Shown one piece after another: positions 1 to 10,000 of a DNA stretch of 64,000 nucleotides; positions within the stretch are counted from its first letter, which is position 1; every line of letters starts with the position of its first letter. This DNA comes from Pseudoalteromonas distincta (GTDB lineage: Bacteria > Pseudomonadota > Gammaproteobacteria > Enterobacterales > Alteromonadaceae), in NCBI RefSeq assembly GCF_000814675.1, contig NZ_JWIG01000029.1, positions 326,987 to 390,986 of the forward strand, written 5' to 3'. A model generated the notes under the pieces. The model did no database searches. It worked only from the letters and a program-made list of their open reading frames with translations, and was not told where the DNA came from. Position numbers and translations under genes: made by a program.

Positions 1-888
1 CAATTTAACTTAAATAAGCTACAAAAGCGTTTACGTCGCCAAACTGGTCAAGCCGTTATGGACTTCAATATGATTGAAGAAGGTGACCGTATAATGGTGT
101 GTTTATCAGGTGGCAAAGACAGCTACACAATGCTTGAAATGCTTCAACATTTGAAACGCGTAGCACCTATAAAGTTTGATCTCGTTGTTGTAAACCTAGA
201 TCAAAAACAACCAGGTTTTCCTGAGCATGTTTTACCTCAGTATCTTGATAAATTAAATGTTGAATACAAAATTGTAGAAGAAGATACCTACAGTATTGTT
301 ACTGATATTATTCCTGAAGGTAAAACAACCTGCTCACTTTGCTCACGACTGCGTCGTGGTATTTTATACCGCACAGCAAATGAGTTAGGCGCAACTAAAA
401 TAGCCCTTGGCCACCATCGTGACGACATGATTGAAACGTTGTTTTTAAATATGTTTTACGGTGGAAAACTAAAAAGTATGCCGGCTAAATTAATGAGTGA
501 TAACGGCGAGCATATGGTTATTCGCCCACTTGCATACTGCAAAGAAAGCGATATAAGCCAATACGCATTTGCACAAGGTTATCCAATTATTCCGTGTAAC
601 CTATGTGGTTCGCAAGAAAACCTACAGCGTAAACATACAAAAGCAATGCTCGCTAAATGGGATGCTGAGCACCCAGGCCGTATTGAGAGTATTTTTACAG
701 CAATGCAAAACGTCGTGCCTTCACACTTAGCTGATGCTGATTTGTTTGATTTTAAAAACTTACAAACAGGTGAAGTCATTGATGGTGGCGATATAGCTCT
801 TGATAAGCCAGACATTCCTAAAGTGCCTGTTACTAATGAGCTTGATGAACAAGAAGCGCCAAGTGTAGTTACTATAAACCTAAGCTAA
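1..888 (+). CDS. ttcA: tRNA 2-thiocytidine biosynthesis protein TtcA (5' end outside window)
   Basis: TtcA thiolates cytidine 32 of certain tRNAs in an ATP-dependent, iron-sulfur-dependent reaction in the cytoplasm. The frame is open from base 1 and the first 19 codons (FNKLQKRLRRQ-type sequence) match the usual TtcA N-terminus, so the ATG at 58 is internal and the gene begins left of the window. The PP-loop SGGKDS binds ATP. The cysteine pairs CSLC and CNLC correspond to the cluster ligands known in the family, and GHHRDD is also typical. About 295 codons are visible, close to full length. A strong bidirectional hairpin terminator follows the stop. Identification is secure; only the start is missing. 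Confidence 0.95.
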   Translation, partial: QFNLNKLQKRLRRQTGQAVMDFNMIEEGDRIMVCLSGGKDSYTMLEMLQHLKRVAPIKFDLVVVNLDQKQPGFPEHVLPQYLDKLNVEYKIVEEDTYSIVTDIIPEGKTTCSLCSRLRRGILYRTANELGATKIALGHHRDDMIETLFLNMFYGGKLKSMPAKLMSDNGEHMVIRPLAYCKESDISQYAFAQGYPIIPCNLCGSQENLQRKHTKAMLAKWDAEHPGRIESIFTAMQNVVPSHLADADLFDFKNLQTGEVIDGGDIALDKPDIPKVPVTNELDEQEAPSVVTINLS

Positions 889-903
889 CATATCTAAGCT
901 AAC

Positions 904-945
904 AAATTTAAGGGGGTTGTATTTATGTACAACCCCCTTAAATTT
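904..945. terminator. Bidirectional intrinsic terminator between ttcA and the convergent gene
   Basis: A perfect 18-bp inverted repeat (904-921 with 928-945) around a 6-base loop, with a GGGGG/CCCCC core and A/T-rich outer arms that give a U-tract on either strand. It sits between convergent genes, as expected for a shared terminator. Confidence 0.9.
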
Positions 946-970
946 ACCAATTCAGCATTGCGTTGTCTTT

Positions 971-2032
971 TTAACTCTCAGCTAGGCCTTGTAAAAACTC
1001 CAAACTTAACTTTTCTTGTGCATTAGTCTGATACGGCAACTGCTGTAAACTGTCGTACGAGAAATCGTTTATATCAAAATGGCTTATTTCACTATTCCCA
1101 AAGCTGTTACGCTCACCTGGGCTTGGCGACATTCTTTCTATTACAAAGTCACTTAAGCGCATATCGGTAACGCCCTTAGGTAATACTGACCAATGAGCTT
1201 TTAAGTCTACGGTTTGACTCCCTTGCGTTAAGCGTTCCTTAGATACCAAATGGGCAAGTGGTGTATCACCACTATATAAATTCGCCCTAACACGATACAA
1301 ACCACTTTTTATCACCGTTAAATTAGCTGGCATAACCATGTTTTCATTTTGAGCATAAGCAATTTCAAAACCTGTTAAAGTAGCACTTGGCGGCATATAT
1401 TGAATTTGCGCAACTACGGGTACTTTTTTACCGTCAACATCGCCCTGCACATACACTTGCAAACTACGAGGGTAATCTTCATCTTCTTTAAATGTAATAA
1501 TTGCCTCACCGTCACGCGCATTGCCCGTATGGGTATTTAATACTTCCTTTGTATCAGTATTTGCAAGTTCAACGACCACTTTACCAAGCCCTTGAGCGCT
1601 TACCTTTATTGTTATTTCTTCTGGATATACAAAACGATATTGTTTGAGACTGACCGTTAAAGCATCGCCGCTTTCACCTATGGGGCTCGACACAGGATAA
1701 AATTGATTTGGCTTTAATCGATCTTCATCTAAAGGACTTAAAGGTTGGGAATAAGGAGGAAACTTAAGTGCACTTTCGTATTGCATCACCACTTGCTGCG
1801 CTGCTTTTGTTAGGTCTTCATTAAACGCAATTTGCTTTTTTGATTGTGGTTTTTTAGCTTTAGGCACATCTATAGGGATCACTTTTACAGGCGATAAGTC
1901 AGGTGCGTTCGCGCTGTGTTTAATCTGTGGTTTTATTGGCTCAGCAACTTTATGAGCATCATTTTTACCAGTAAACCATAGCGAGAATAAAATAGTGCTA
2001 ATAATTAAAGCAACGACATAAAATTTTTTCAT
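971..2032 (-). CDS. Membrane-anchored or secreted protein of unknown function
   Basis: A 353-residue protein I do not recognise. Residues about 4-22 are one hydrophobic segment after a short basic start, with no lipobox, so it is either a signal peptide or a single N-terminal anchor. The rest is periplasmic in character. A Pro/Lys-rich linker (about 30-70) is followed by a region rich in alternating hydrophobic residues (about 120-270) that looks like beta-sandwich repeats. The C-terminus is acidic and helical. It is a single-gene unit, convergent with ttcA and followed by the shared terminator. No catalytic motif is evident. A structural or envelope-associated role is only a guess. Confidence 0.6.
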   Translation of the reverse strand: MKKFYVVALIISTILFSLWFTGKNDAHKVAEPIKPQIKHSANAPDLSPVKVIPIDVPKAKKPQSKKQIAFNEDLTKAAQQVVMQYESALKFPPYSQPLSPLDEDRLKPNQFYPVSSPIGESGDALTVSLKQYRFVYPEEITIKVSAQGLGKVVVELANTDTKEVLNTHTGNARDGEAIITFKEDEDYPRSLQVYVQGDVDGKKVPVVAQIQYMPPSATLTGFEIAYAQNENMVMPANLTVIKSGLYRVRANLYSGDTPLAHLVSKERLTQGSQTVDLKAHWSVLPKGVTDMRLSDFVIERMSPSPGERNSFGNSEISHFDINDFSYDSLQQLPYQTNAQEKLSLEFLQGLAES

Positions 2033-2070
2033 TTTTATATTTCAATCTTTTATAAGGCGTATAGTTTTTA

Positions 2071-2231
2071 ATACCAACCTGCTTATATATGGGGTCTATT
2101 TAATGTTAAGAAAATTACGCTAGAACTAGGCAAAAATTTTTGTATCTAGTTATTCTAAATAAAAAATTTTTAACGACGTTATAGTGGAATTTAATTCGTT
2201 AAATTGATCAAAGATTTATGCAGATTGGTAT
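2071..2231 (-). repeat. Dispersed intergenic repeat (MITE-like), shorter copy
   Basis: This 161-bp element begins ATACCAACCTGC and ends GCAGATTGGTAT, an imperfect terminal inverted repeat (11 of 12 pair). It matches, in opposite orientation, the 209-bp element at 37528-37736 almost base for base, except that it lacks an internal stretch of about 50 bp. It contains no coding capacity. It lies in a gap between two genes on the same strand. The paired termini and the presence of two copies suggest a small non-autonomous mobile element or structured intergenic repeat. Confidence 0.8.
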
Positions 2232-2249
2232 AACTACGCGCCTTCTATG

Positions 2250-3320
2250 TTATGGAATCACATTATAAATAAGTGCTGATGCACTTAAATTATTTGAATC
2301 CTTAATATAACGATATTGTTTTTTCCAAAACCAACTACCTGTAGTTTTATCAAACGTATTAAACCCTACGTTATTACCTTCAACATTTACGTTATTCATG
2401 GCTATTGTGACATTACCTTTACGCTGCGCGTTATGTATTTCGTTATGGCTATAACTGTCACTCATCATCATTGGATAATGATTTGGCATAAAGCTACTAA
2501 CAGCATCACCTTGCGATTTTAAATGGCCATCTGTATCAATACTGCTGCTACAACTTCCAAACGAGCCAGCCGAACTTGCACCACATGAAGAGTGCGATGC
2601 TACAACCGAATCATCATTACCTTTTAAAAATCCACCTGTTAAACCTAAATACGCATTACCATCTGCCACAAAGCGTAATCTAGGTGTACGTGCATCAGGA
2701 AATGGCGATATTTTACGGGCATTATTCACTTTTAAATCGTGTAATACACCAACAGCTTCGGTTACATCGCTCCCTAGCCACCATTTGAGTGCTGCATCGA
2801 CCGCAAAGTTCCATGATGCGCCAGTTAAAGCACTAACTGCTACATCAGCCAGCTCACTTCCACCGCCCGCGCCTGCTAAATCAAACGTCGCAACAATATT
2901 AAGCGGCTGTAAGCCTGCGTTTTCTAACCAGTTTTCTTGGTTATCAATAATATGGCGTGCAACTAAGTCGCCTGTTGAATGTGTTACAAATACACAGCCA
3001 TCACTGCATAAATTAGAGCGTGAAATTTGCTTTAACTTTGGCCACACCCAATCGGTAGCAATTTTACCTTCAATACGTTCATAAGCAGGCCAATCAATTC
3101 GCTCATCTGCACGATTATTCCAGTACGATTGCCAATATGTTTCACCGTCATTAATTACATCACTACCCGACTTATTGGTTATTTGCGAAGTTTGTAACCC
3201 GTGAATTAATATAATTTTGTAGTCTTTACTCGCAGCAGAAAAGCTCATTAGCATAGCAAGCCCAGCACCAATTAGGTGACTTGGTTTAATTAATGTGTGT
3301 GTGCGCTTAGTGTTGTTCAT
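2250..3320 (-). CDS. Secreted lipase-like alpha/beta-hydrolase
   Basis: A 356-residue exported protein. Residues about 13-31 form a signal peptide ending near SAASKD. The mature part opens with a beta-strand and LIHGLQTSQ, the oxyanion-hole HG motif of alpha/beta-hydrolases. VTHSTGDLVARH then gives a nucleophile elbow H-S-T-G, which differs from the usual GHSxG only in the first Gly. FDLAGAGGGSELA and a serine/cysteine-rich stretch follow (about 240-265, several Cys that could form disulfides). This order suits a secreted triacylglycerol or thioesterase-type lipase, but the substrate cannot be read from sequence. The start has an AAGGA ribosome-binding site. It appears monocistronic. Confidence 0.6.
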   Translation of the reverse strand: MNNTKRTHTLIKPSHLIGAGLAMLMSFSAASKDYKIILIHGLQTSQITNKSGSDVINDGETYWQSYWNNRADERIDWPAYERIEGKIATDWVWPKLKQISRSNLCSDGCVFVTHSTGDLVARHIIDNQENWLENAGLQPLNIVATFDLAGAGGGSELADVAVSALTGASWNFAVDAALKWWLGSDVTEAVGVLHDLKVNNARKISPFPDARTPRLRFVADGNAYLGLTGGFLKGNDDSVVASHSSCGASSAGSFGSCSSSIDTDGHLKSQGDAVSSFMPNHYPMMMSDSYSHNEIHNAQRKGNVTIAMNNVNVEGNNVGFNTFDKTTGSWFWKKQYRYIKDSNNLSASALIYNVIP

Positions 3321-3556
3321 ATAATTCCTTAATGTTGTGTACGTAATATTTTATTATCATTTAAGGTATTCATACTAGGCCTTGTCAGCCTTGGCGTTCA
3401 CCAGTATTAGGAACAAAGAACAAAAATGCAACAATTTATTATCATTTATAGGAATGAAAAAACTTATTACTTGTTATTTAATGGGTTAATAAAGAATAGT
3501 TGTTAAATTTAAAATTATCAGGGGTGTTTCGAGTGTAATATTGGGGGGTTAGGTTG

Positions 3557-3582
3557 AGCGGGTACCGGTAAAGGTGCCCGCT
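3557..3582 (-). terminator. GC-rich hairpin downstream of the PAS-MCP gene
   Basis: Ten-base arms 3557-3566 and 3573-3582 pair with one G-T wobble around a 6-base loop, 22 bases past the stop of the chemotaxis gene. No U-tract follows on the minus strand, so factor-independent termination is doubtful. Confidence 0.4.
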
Positions 3583-3604
3583 TTAGAATAAGAACGTAAC
3601 TAAT

Positions 3605-4930
3605 CTAGCCGTTAGCTTTGAGTTCACTGGTAAATTGCCCAATCGCATTAACAACTTCTTGTGCGCCTTGCTGAATTTCCTGCATCACATCACCCGACTC
3701 TTTAGATAGTGCTAAACCTTGCTCTGCTTTTTCTTTACCTTTTTCTATTACAGCCACCGTATTTTGGGTTTGTGATTGATTACGCTGTACTACTTCTACT
3801 ATTTCTTCTGTTGCTTTTGATGTACGAGATGCAAGCAATCGAACCTCGTCTGCAACAACAGCAAAGCCTCGACCTTGCTCGCCAGCTCTAGCCGCTTCAA
3901 TTGCGGCATTTAGTGCTAATAAATTGGTTTGCTCTGCAATACTACTAATACTTTGTACAATACTCGATATTTGTTGCGACTGCTGATCAAGCGCTGAAAT
4001 TTCACTTGCAGCTTGCTCCATGTTAATAGCCAGCTCGGTCATTACTGTAACCGTATCTTGTATAACGCTCGCGCCTTGCTCTGCTTTTTTATCCGTTTGG
4101 GTTGAGGTGCTATAAGCAATTTCGGCAGCCTGAGATATCGCAATTTCTTGATTTACTTGCTCTGTAATAACTGTTGCAAACTTCATTACTTTATAAAGCT
4201 CATTCGCGTCATTTGAGATTGGGTTATATGACGCTTCTAACCATACAACATTGCCGTATTTATCAACACGCTTAAAGCGCTCCGCTATAAACTGCCCTTC
4301 TCTTAATTTAGCCCAAAACTGTTGATACTCTTGGGAATTATACTCTGAAGCTTCACAAAATGTGCGATGGTGTTTTCCTATTAATTCACTTTCTTGATAA
4401 CCCATTGCTGATAAAAACTGCTCATTTGCTTTTAAAACATGGCCTTCTAAATCAAATTCAATTACAGCCATAGAGCGATATATCGCTTTGATAGTGTCGC
4501 TTTGCTCGCGGGAAGCCGTAATTGTTTTTGTAAGCACACTCCCGAATATAGAAAAATAGAGCAACTGATCTTGCTCCCCTTTTACAGGATGTACTATTAA
4601 ACGTAACCATTCAGCTTTACCATCACCGCGCGCAATTTGTAATGCACCGCCCCAATGTCCTTCTTTTTTTATAGCTTGCTGTAGGCTTTTAAATTCTGAA
4701 GATTGACGAGATGAATCAGTAATAAAATCATCAAAAGAGTTATTAGTAAGATCGTCTTCGTTGTAGCCTAAGTTTTCTAAAAACCTATCGTTGGCGTGCG
4801 AAATTCTGCCATCATAGAGAATGTTCAGTACTAACATCTCTCGGTAAAGCCCTTCCCACACTTGTCGTAACGGATAGAGTTCTGCTTTTAAAGAGGCTAT
4901 TTCATTTTGCTTATTTTTAGAAAAAAACAT
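3605..4930 (-). CDS. Soluble methyl-accepting chemotaxis transducer with two PAS domains (BdlA/Aer-like)
   Basis: A chemoreceptor-type signal transducer without a membrane segment: PAS 1 at about residues 20-125, PAS 2 at about 145-255, then the helical MCP signalling module. The hairpin tip is recognisable as NLLALNAAIEAARAGE followed by GFAVVADEVR, the most conserved stretch of MCPs, which contacts CheA/CheW. Two PAS plus MCP with no transmembrane helices is the plan of BdlA, a biofilm-dispersal factor. The sensed cue (redox or oxygen via flavin or haem) is inference. I use the ATG at 4930 because AAGGA lies five bases upstream; an in-frame TTG at 4954 would add eight residues. It stands alone, not in a che operon. 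Confidence 0.88.
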   Translation of the reverse strand: MFFSKNKQNEIASLKAELYPLRQVWEGLYREMLVLNILYDGRISHANDRFLENLGYNEDDLTNNSFDDFITDSSRQSSEFKSLQQAIKKEGHWGGALQIARGDGKAEWLRLIVHPVKGEQDQLLYFSIFGSVLTKTITASREQSDTIKAIYRSMAVIEFDLEGHVLKANEQFLSAMGYQESELIGKHHRTFCEASEYNSQEYQQFWAKLREGQFIAERFKRVDKYGNVVWLEASYNPISNDANELYKVMKFATVITEQVNQEIAISQAAEIAYSTSTQTDKKAEQGASVIQDTVTVMTELAINMEQAASEISALDQQSQQISSIVQSISSIAEQTNLLALNAAIEAARAGEQGRGFAVVADEVRLLASRTSKATEEIVEVVQRNQSQTQNTVAVIEKGKEKAEQGLALSKESGDVMQEIQQGAQEVVNAIGQFTSELKANG

Positions 4931-5049
4931 TAATATCCTTACTAACACATTCAATATAAAATTAATTTTAGTATAGAAGACATTTATAATAACGCGATAA
5001 ATAACAAGCAGTTTGAAGCTAAATTATTAATCAAAAATACAAACTAAGC

Positions 5050-7098
5050 TTAAAATTGTAACCTTTCATATAAACCAGATGCTCTTGATACGCTCTTATT
5101 CATTGCAAGTTGCAGTACTTTTTTGTCAGCCACCAGCTCAAACTTATTTTTAGCGCGGGTTATTCCCGTATACACTAATTGCCTGTTAATACCCATGCGC
5201 GCTTGTTTTAGCGGTGGCAGTACCATAACGGTGTAACTAAACTCTGAACCTTGTGACTTATGAATAGTCATTACGTATACTTTATCGTGTGCAGGGAGTC
5301 GTGCTGGCGAAAATGCTCGTTGATTACCTTGCTCATCAATAAATATGGCTTTGAGCTGATTACTTTCATCGGGCATTAAAATACCAATATCGCCGTTAAA
5401 TAACTTAAGCTGGTAATCGTTTTGGCTCACCATAATGGGCATACCTGTATAATGATGAGTATTAGGGCTAACTGTTATTAAACCTTGCTGTTGCAATACG
5501 CGCTCTATTCGCTGATTTAAGCTATGCACGCCGTAATCGCCCTCTCGTACCGCAGCTAAAAGCTGATAACTAGCAAAAGCAGCATGCACCTGTGCAACAT
5601 CTGCACCTTGGGCAATTAAGTTAAGGTATTTTGCATAATGACTTGCTGCACTTTTAACAAGCTTTTCAATTGGTTTTGCTACAAAGTCGTAATCTAAAAT
5701 TACATCGTTAAAACGCCCTTCAATACTTTCTTGCTCAACGTAATTTAAAATACCGGTGTTATTTGTGTTTACCGCAAGTGCGAGTTGGCCAATGCCGCTT
5801 TGTGCATCAAATCGATAACTGTGCTGTAAAAAGGCAACGCAATCTGCGAGTTTAAATTCACTCACGCTTTGCGCTACGAGCTTAGGCTCATTATTAAAAC
5901 ATAAGCTATTTAGCTCATCACAGCGTGCTTGCGAGTAGCGTGGCGTTTGCCCAAGTGTTAAACCTTGGCAAAAATCACTCATCACGCTGCCGGTATCTAC
6001 CGAGGCAAGCTGATCTTTATCACCTAGGAGTATTAATCTCGCGTGCGTAGGCAATGCTTCTATTAATTTAGCCATCAGCGATAAATCAACCATACTGGCT
6101 TCGTCAATAATCAGCACATCTAAATGCAGCGGATTGCTTTTGTTATGTCTGAATTTATTAGTAAACGGTTTTACGCCCAATAAGCGATGAATAGTTTGAG
6201 CGCTTTGCGGTATCAGCGTTTTTATATCATCAGGAATCGTTGTGAGCTTATTTTTAGCGCCCAAAATAGACTCACTTAAACGTGCAGCGGCTTTACCAGT
6301 CGGTGCCACCAGCTTAATGCTAAGGGGCGCGGTTTTATAAAGTGACTGTAAAATAGCCAGTAACTTAGTCACTGTGGTAGTTTTACCTGTGCCAGGACCA
6401 CCCGTGATCACGCTAAAGCCTTTGGTGGCAGCAATCGCACACGCCACTTTTTGCCAATCAGTTTCAATTGCAGAATCAGCAGGAAAATAGGTATTTAAAA
6501 GTTCTGCCAATATTTCATTATTAATATTGAGCTTTCGCTCGCTCATACTTAGTAATCTATCTGCGAGTGTTTGCTCATAACCGGCAAGGCGCGCAAAATA
6601 AAGTCGCTCTTTAAACAGTTGCAGTGGTTTATTTTCGCCCACGCTTTCATGGTTTTGTAAATAACTAAGCGCTGTATGTACATTAAAGTCATCACTAAAC
6701 GGGCTTAGCGTACTGGGTACATTGCCATCGAGTTTATTAAAGTCACTGTTGCGCAAGTTAAAAGGATTACTCCAATCAACCTCATTTAAAGTTAGGCAGC
6801 TATGCTGGCTTTGCTGCGATAAGCACAGCAATAAAATAATATAAAACAGCTCATTGTGAGTTTGCTCAATGCCATTAGCACACAGTAACTCTGCGAGCTT
6901 AACATCAACTACACGTAGTCGGTTTTGTGCTAATAAATACTCAAGTAATGGGACTTCGATAATCGTATTATTTAACACAATGTCCTCTAATGGGGCATCT
7001 TGTGCTACATTTTTTGAAGTAAGAGGCTCTACGGCTTCATTATTAAGTGTCTCGTCTATATCGTCAAACAAGCCAGGTTGCTCATTTAAATCGCTCAT
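5050..7098 (-). CDS. recD: Exodeoxyribonuclease V alpha subunit RecD
   Basis: RecD is the 5'-3' helicase subunit of RecBCD, which resects double-strand breaks and loads RecA after Chi. At 682 residues it is slightly longer than the E. coli protein. Walker A is GGPGTGKTTT at about 233-242, Walker B LIIDEASMVD at about 330, and the C-terminal helicase motifs include MTIHKSQGSEF and LVYTGITRAK. The start overlaps the end of recB by four bases (ATGA type), with AAGGAG seven bases upstream, so it is translationally coupled. The order is recC-recB-recD, without the ptrA gene that separates recC and recB in enterics. Confidence 0.95.
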   Translation of the reverse strand: MSDLNEQPGLFDDIDETLNNEAVEPLTSKNVAQDAPLEDIVLNNTIIEVPLLEYLLAQNRLRVVDVKLAELLCANGIEQTHNELFYIILLLCLSQQSQHSCLTLNEVDWSNPFNLRNSDFNKLDGNVPSTLSPFSDDFNVHTALSYLQNHESVGENKPLQLFKERLYFARLAGYEQTLADRLLSMSERKLNINNEILAELLNTYFPADSAIETDWQKVACAIAATKGFSVITGGPGTGKTTTVTKLLAILQSLYKTAPLSIKLVAPTGKAAARLSESILGAKNKLTTIPDDIKTLIPQSAQTIHRLLGVKPFTNKFRHNKSNPLHLDVLIIDEASMVDLSLMAKLIEALPTHARLILLGDKDQLASVDTGSVMSDFCQGLTLGQTPRYSQARCDELNSLCFNNEPKLVAQSVSEFKLADCVAFLQHSYRFDAQSGIGQLALAVNTNNTGILNYVEQESIEGRFNDVILDYDFVAKPIEKLVKSAASHYAKYLNLIAQGADVAQVHAAFASYQLLAAVREGDYGVHSLNQRIERVLQQQGLITVSPNTHHYTGMPIMVSQNDYQLKLFNGDIGILMPDESNQLKAIFIDEQGNQRAFSPARLPAHDKVYVMTIHKSQGSEFSYTVMVLPPLKQARMGINRQLVYTGITRAKNKFELVADKKVLQLAMNKSVSRASGLYERLQF

Positions 7099-10000
7099 AG
7101 CATGGCTCCTTGGCTAAATAAGCCATCTAAAATAATCACTTGTTCTTCAGTTAGCTTTTTAAAGTACACGCCTTGCCCTGCCGGCATTCCTCGTAAAAAC
7201 GTGTAATACACGCCGCCTAAATGGGTTTCTATTGAGTAATCAGCTATGCGTTGTTTTAATAAACGATGCAGTGCTACGGTGTAAATTAAATACTGTAAAT
7301 GATACTGATGACTGCTCATCGCTTGCTCAAGCATATCGCCTTCGTAATCAGCTGGCATACTGCCTAAATAATTAGACTTATAATCTAAAATATAATATTT
7401 GCCTTGGTAGCAAAATATTAAATCGACAAAGCCTTTTAACAAGCCCTTTACGTGCGAAAATTCAAGCTTACTTTGCGTAAAGCCAAAATGTTTAATTAGC
7501 ATTTCGTTTAGCTTTGGTGCACTTAAGCTCTCAAGTGGTAAATTAAATTCCATTTCGACTAGGCAATCTTTGGGTGTGAGCACACCCAATGAAAGAAGGC
7601 TGTTATCTAAAGAACTGTTATCTAGGGGGCACGCAAGCACATCAAGCACCCATTTTTCAGCCACTTCTCGCCATTGCTCACCTATGTGGTATTTTTCAAG
7701 GCTGCGCTTAACTACTTCAGATAAATTTTGCTCAGTATTAGTTGGGTGAACTATTGGGCTAGTAAAATCTATTTGTTCAAATATTTCGTGTAAACAGCTA
7801 CCGGGCTTTGCCCCTTTAGGAAAACTATAAGGTGATGGTAGTTCGTCTTCTTGCACTGCAAACTCGTCTTTTTCGTGATCTTCATCACTTCGCCCTGGGG
7901 CTAATTGGTCGCTGTGCTTTTTAAAGCTCAATGCACTAAAGCTGGTTGCTCGCCAGTTACGCTCAATATTTGCCGTTACTTTATTAACACTTAACGTTTG
8001 CTGCGCACTTTCACTGTTATTAAAACAAAGTGTTCCCTGCTCTAATAATGTTTGTGATGTAAACTGCTGATAGCTCATCGCGCTGTTAGCGTCGCAAAAC
8101 TCACTTAAATGCGTGCGCCATGTTTGGCTACTGGCAAGTTCAAGCCCTGCAAATAAAACATGCCCAAGTGCACTACTTTGCATAGCCAAGCGGCTACTTT
8201 GTCCTTGCCCAATGTTATAAACACCAAGCGCACAAAAATGTACGGCGCGAGTAAGTGCTACATAAAGCAGGCGTAAATCTTCAGCTAGGCGTTCTTGTTC
8301 TGCTTTTTGCAGGGCATTTTCGTCTTTACTTAAATCGTAAACTAGCTTGCCATTATTATGATAAAGCGCTTCTTTTGTTTCGCGATAGCCACTGGCAAAC
8401 GGCATAAATACCAGTGGGTATTCAAGCCCCTTTGAGGCATGCATAGTGACAATTTTAACTAAGTTGGCGTCACTTTCTAGGCGTACCTGTACTGTTTCAC
8501 CGTCTTGTTGGCTTACCTTTTGTGCAAACCATCGCAGCAAACGCAGCGTGCCTTCAAGCTCTATTTGTTTTTGCTGAAGTATTTCGCCCAAATGCCTAAA
8601 GTCCGTCAGCCAACGCTCAACGTTATATCCCAATCCTTGCCATTTAGCGCTTAGCTGATTGTGGCTCATTAAACGCTCAAGCATTGCCATAGCGCCTTGC
8701 TTGTTCCAAATGTGGCTAAGTTGTGCAAAAAAGTTTAAGTAGTCTTGCCATTTATTTTCATCATCGGCGAGTGCGTGTATTTCGTTATAACTTAAACAAA
8801 ATAGTGGACCCGCTAAAACACCGCGCAGCAATGACTCGTCATATTGACCATGCAGCGCTGTTAAAAAGTTAAGTAGGTGATGGCTAAGCTCTTGGCTAAA
8901 AACGCTCTCGCGCGATAAATACACGCTGGCAATTTTGGCATCATCTAGCGCTTTTTTCATTATTTGTGCTTCAACACGGTCGCGCACTAATATACAAATA
9001 TCGGCAGCGCTTACAGGGGTACTGCCAATACACGCATCCCCTTGTTTTGCTTTTTCAAGCAGGGTCACTATTTTATTAGCAAAGTGAGTGGCTAAATGTG
9101 CTTGCCCTACACCTTTGTTGGTTGGTTTGTTTTTTTCGTCTGCGGCTTCATCCACAAATACATTAAATTCGAATGCGGTCGCGGGTTTGCCATCAATTAA
9201 AAAAGAGTCTTCCGCTTTTTTACCTTTAGCAGCTACTGCGTTAAAGGGGATGGCGTCGTTATAAATAAAGCTGTTAGCGTGTTTGCCAAATAAACTATTA
9301 ACGCTATTGACTATATCTGTGCTTGAGCGAAAGTTAGTACCCAGCGTAAATTGCTGATCAGTCTGTACAGCTTCTTTTGCGCCAATATACGTAAAAATAT
9401 CTGCGCCCCTAAAGCCATAAATAGCCTGCTTGGGGTCGCCTATCATGGCAAGCGTGGTATTTTGTTGCCCATAAATTTTACTAAAAATACCGTACTGAAT
9501 CGGATCGGTATCTTGGAATTCATCAATCATGGCAACCGGAAATAACTGCGCAATTTTGTGCGCTAGTACGTCGCCTTGCTCGTTATTAAGCGCACTATGT
9601 AAATTGGTCAATAAGTCATCTGGGGTGATCACGCTTTGCTCTTGCTTGCGCTTAACTATTGCGGCTTTTACCCAGCGTGCTGCATGTTGTACAACCGCTA
9701 TTTTGAGCCCTTGGTTTATGGTGTTGTTAAGGGCGGCAAGCTCGTCAAACTGACTCAGTAATGGATGCACAAATAATGGCTGATTTTTTTTATAATTGCT
9801 CACATCGCTTAGGTTTTCTGTACTCCACACTTCAAACGAATACTTGCTAGTGCCAAATTCAAAAAACAAATCGCCGCCTAAACAAAATGCTTCAAGCGCA
9901 CCAAGGCTGCCTTTTCGTGCTGGCGTTTTGGACCCGCTTAAACCCGAGCCTTTAATAGCACCGATAAACTCTTGCTCTAACACCGCTTTTTTAAATGCAG

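Noticed and set aside
9351..9753. Plus-strand open frames within recB and recC
   Set aside because: They are shadows of the RecB/RecC reading frames, with no ribosome-binding sites and no recognisable proteins.
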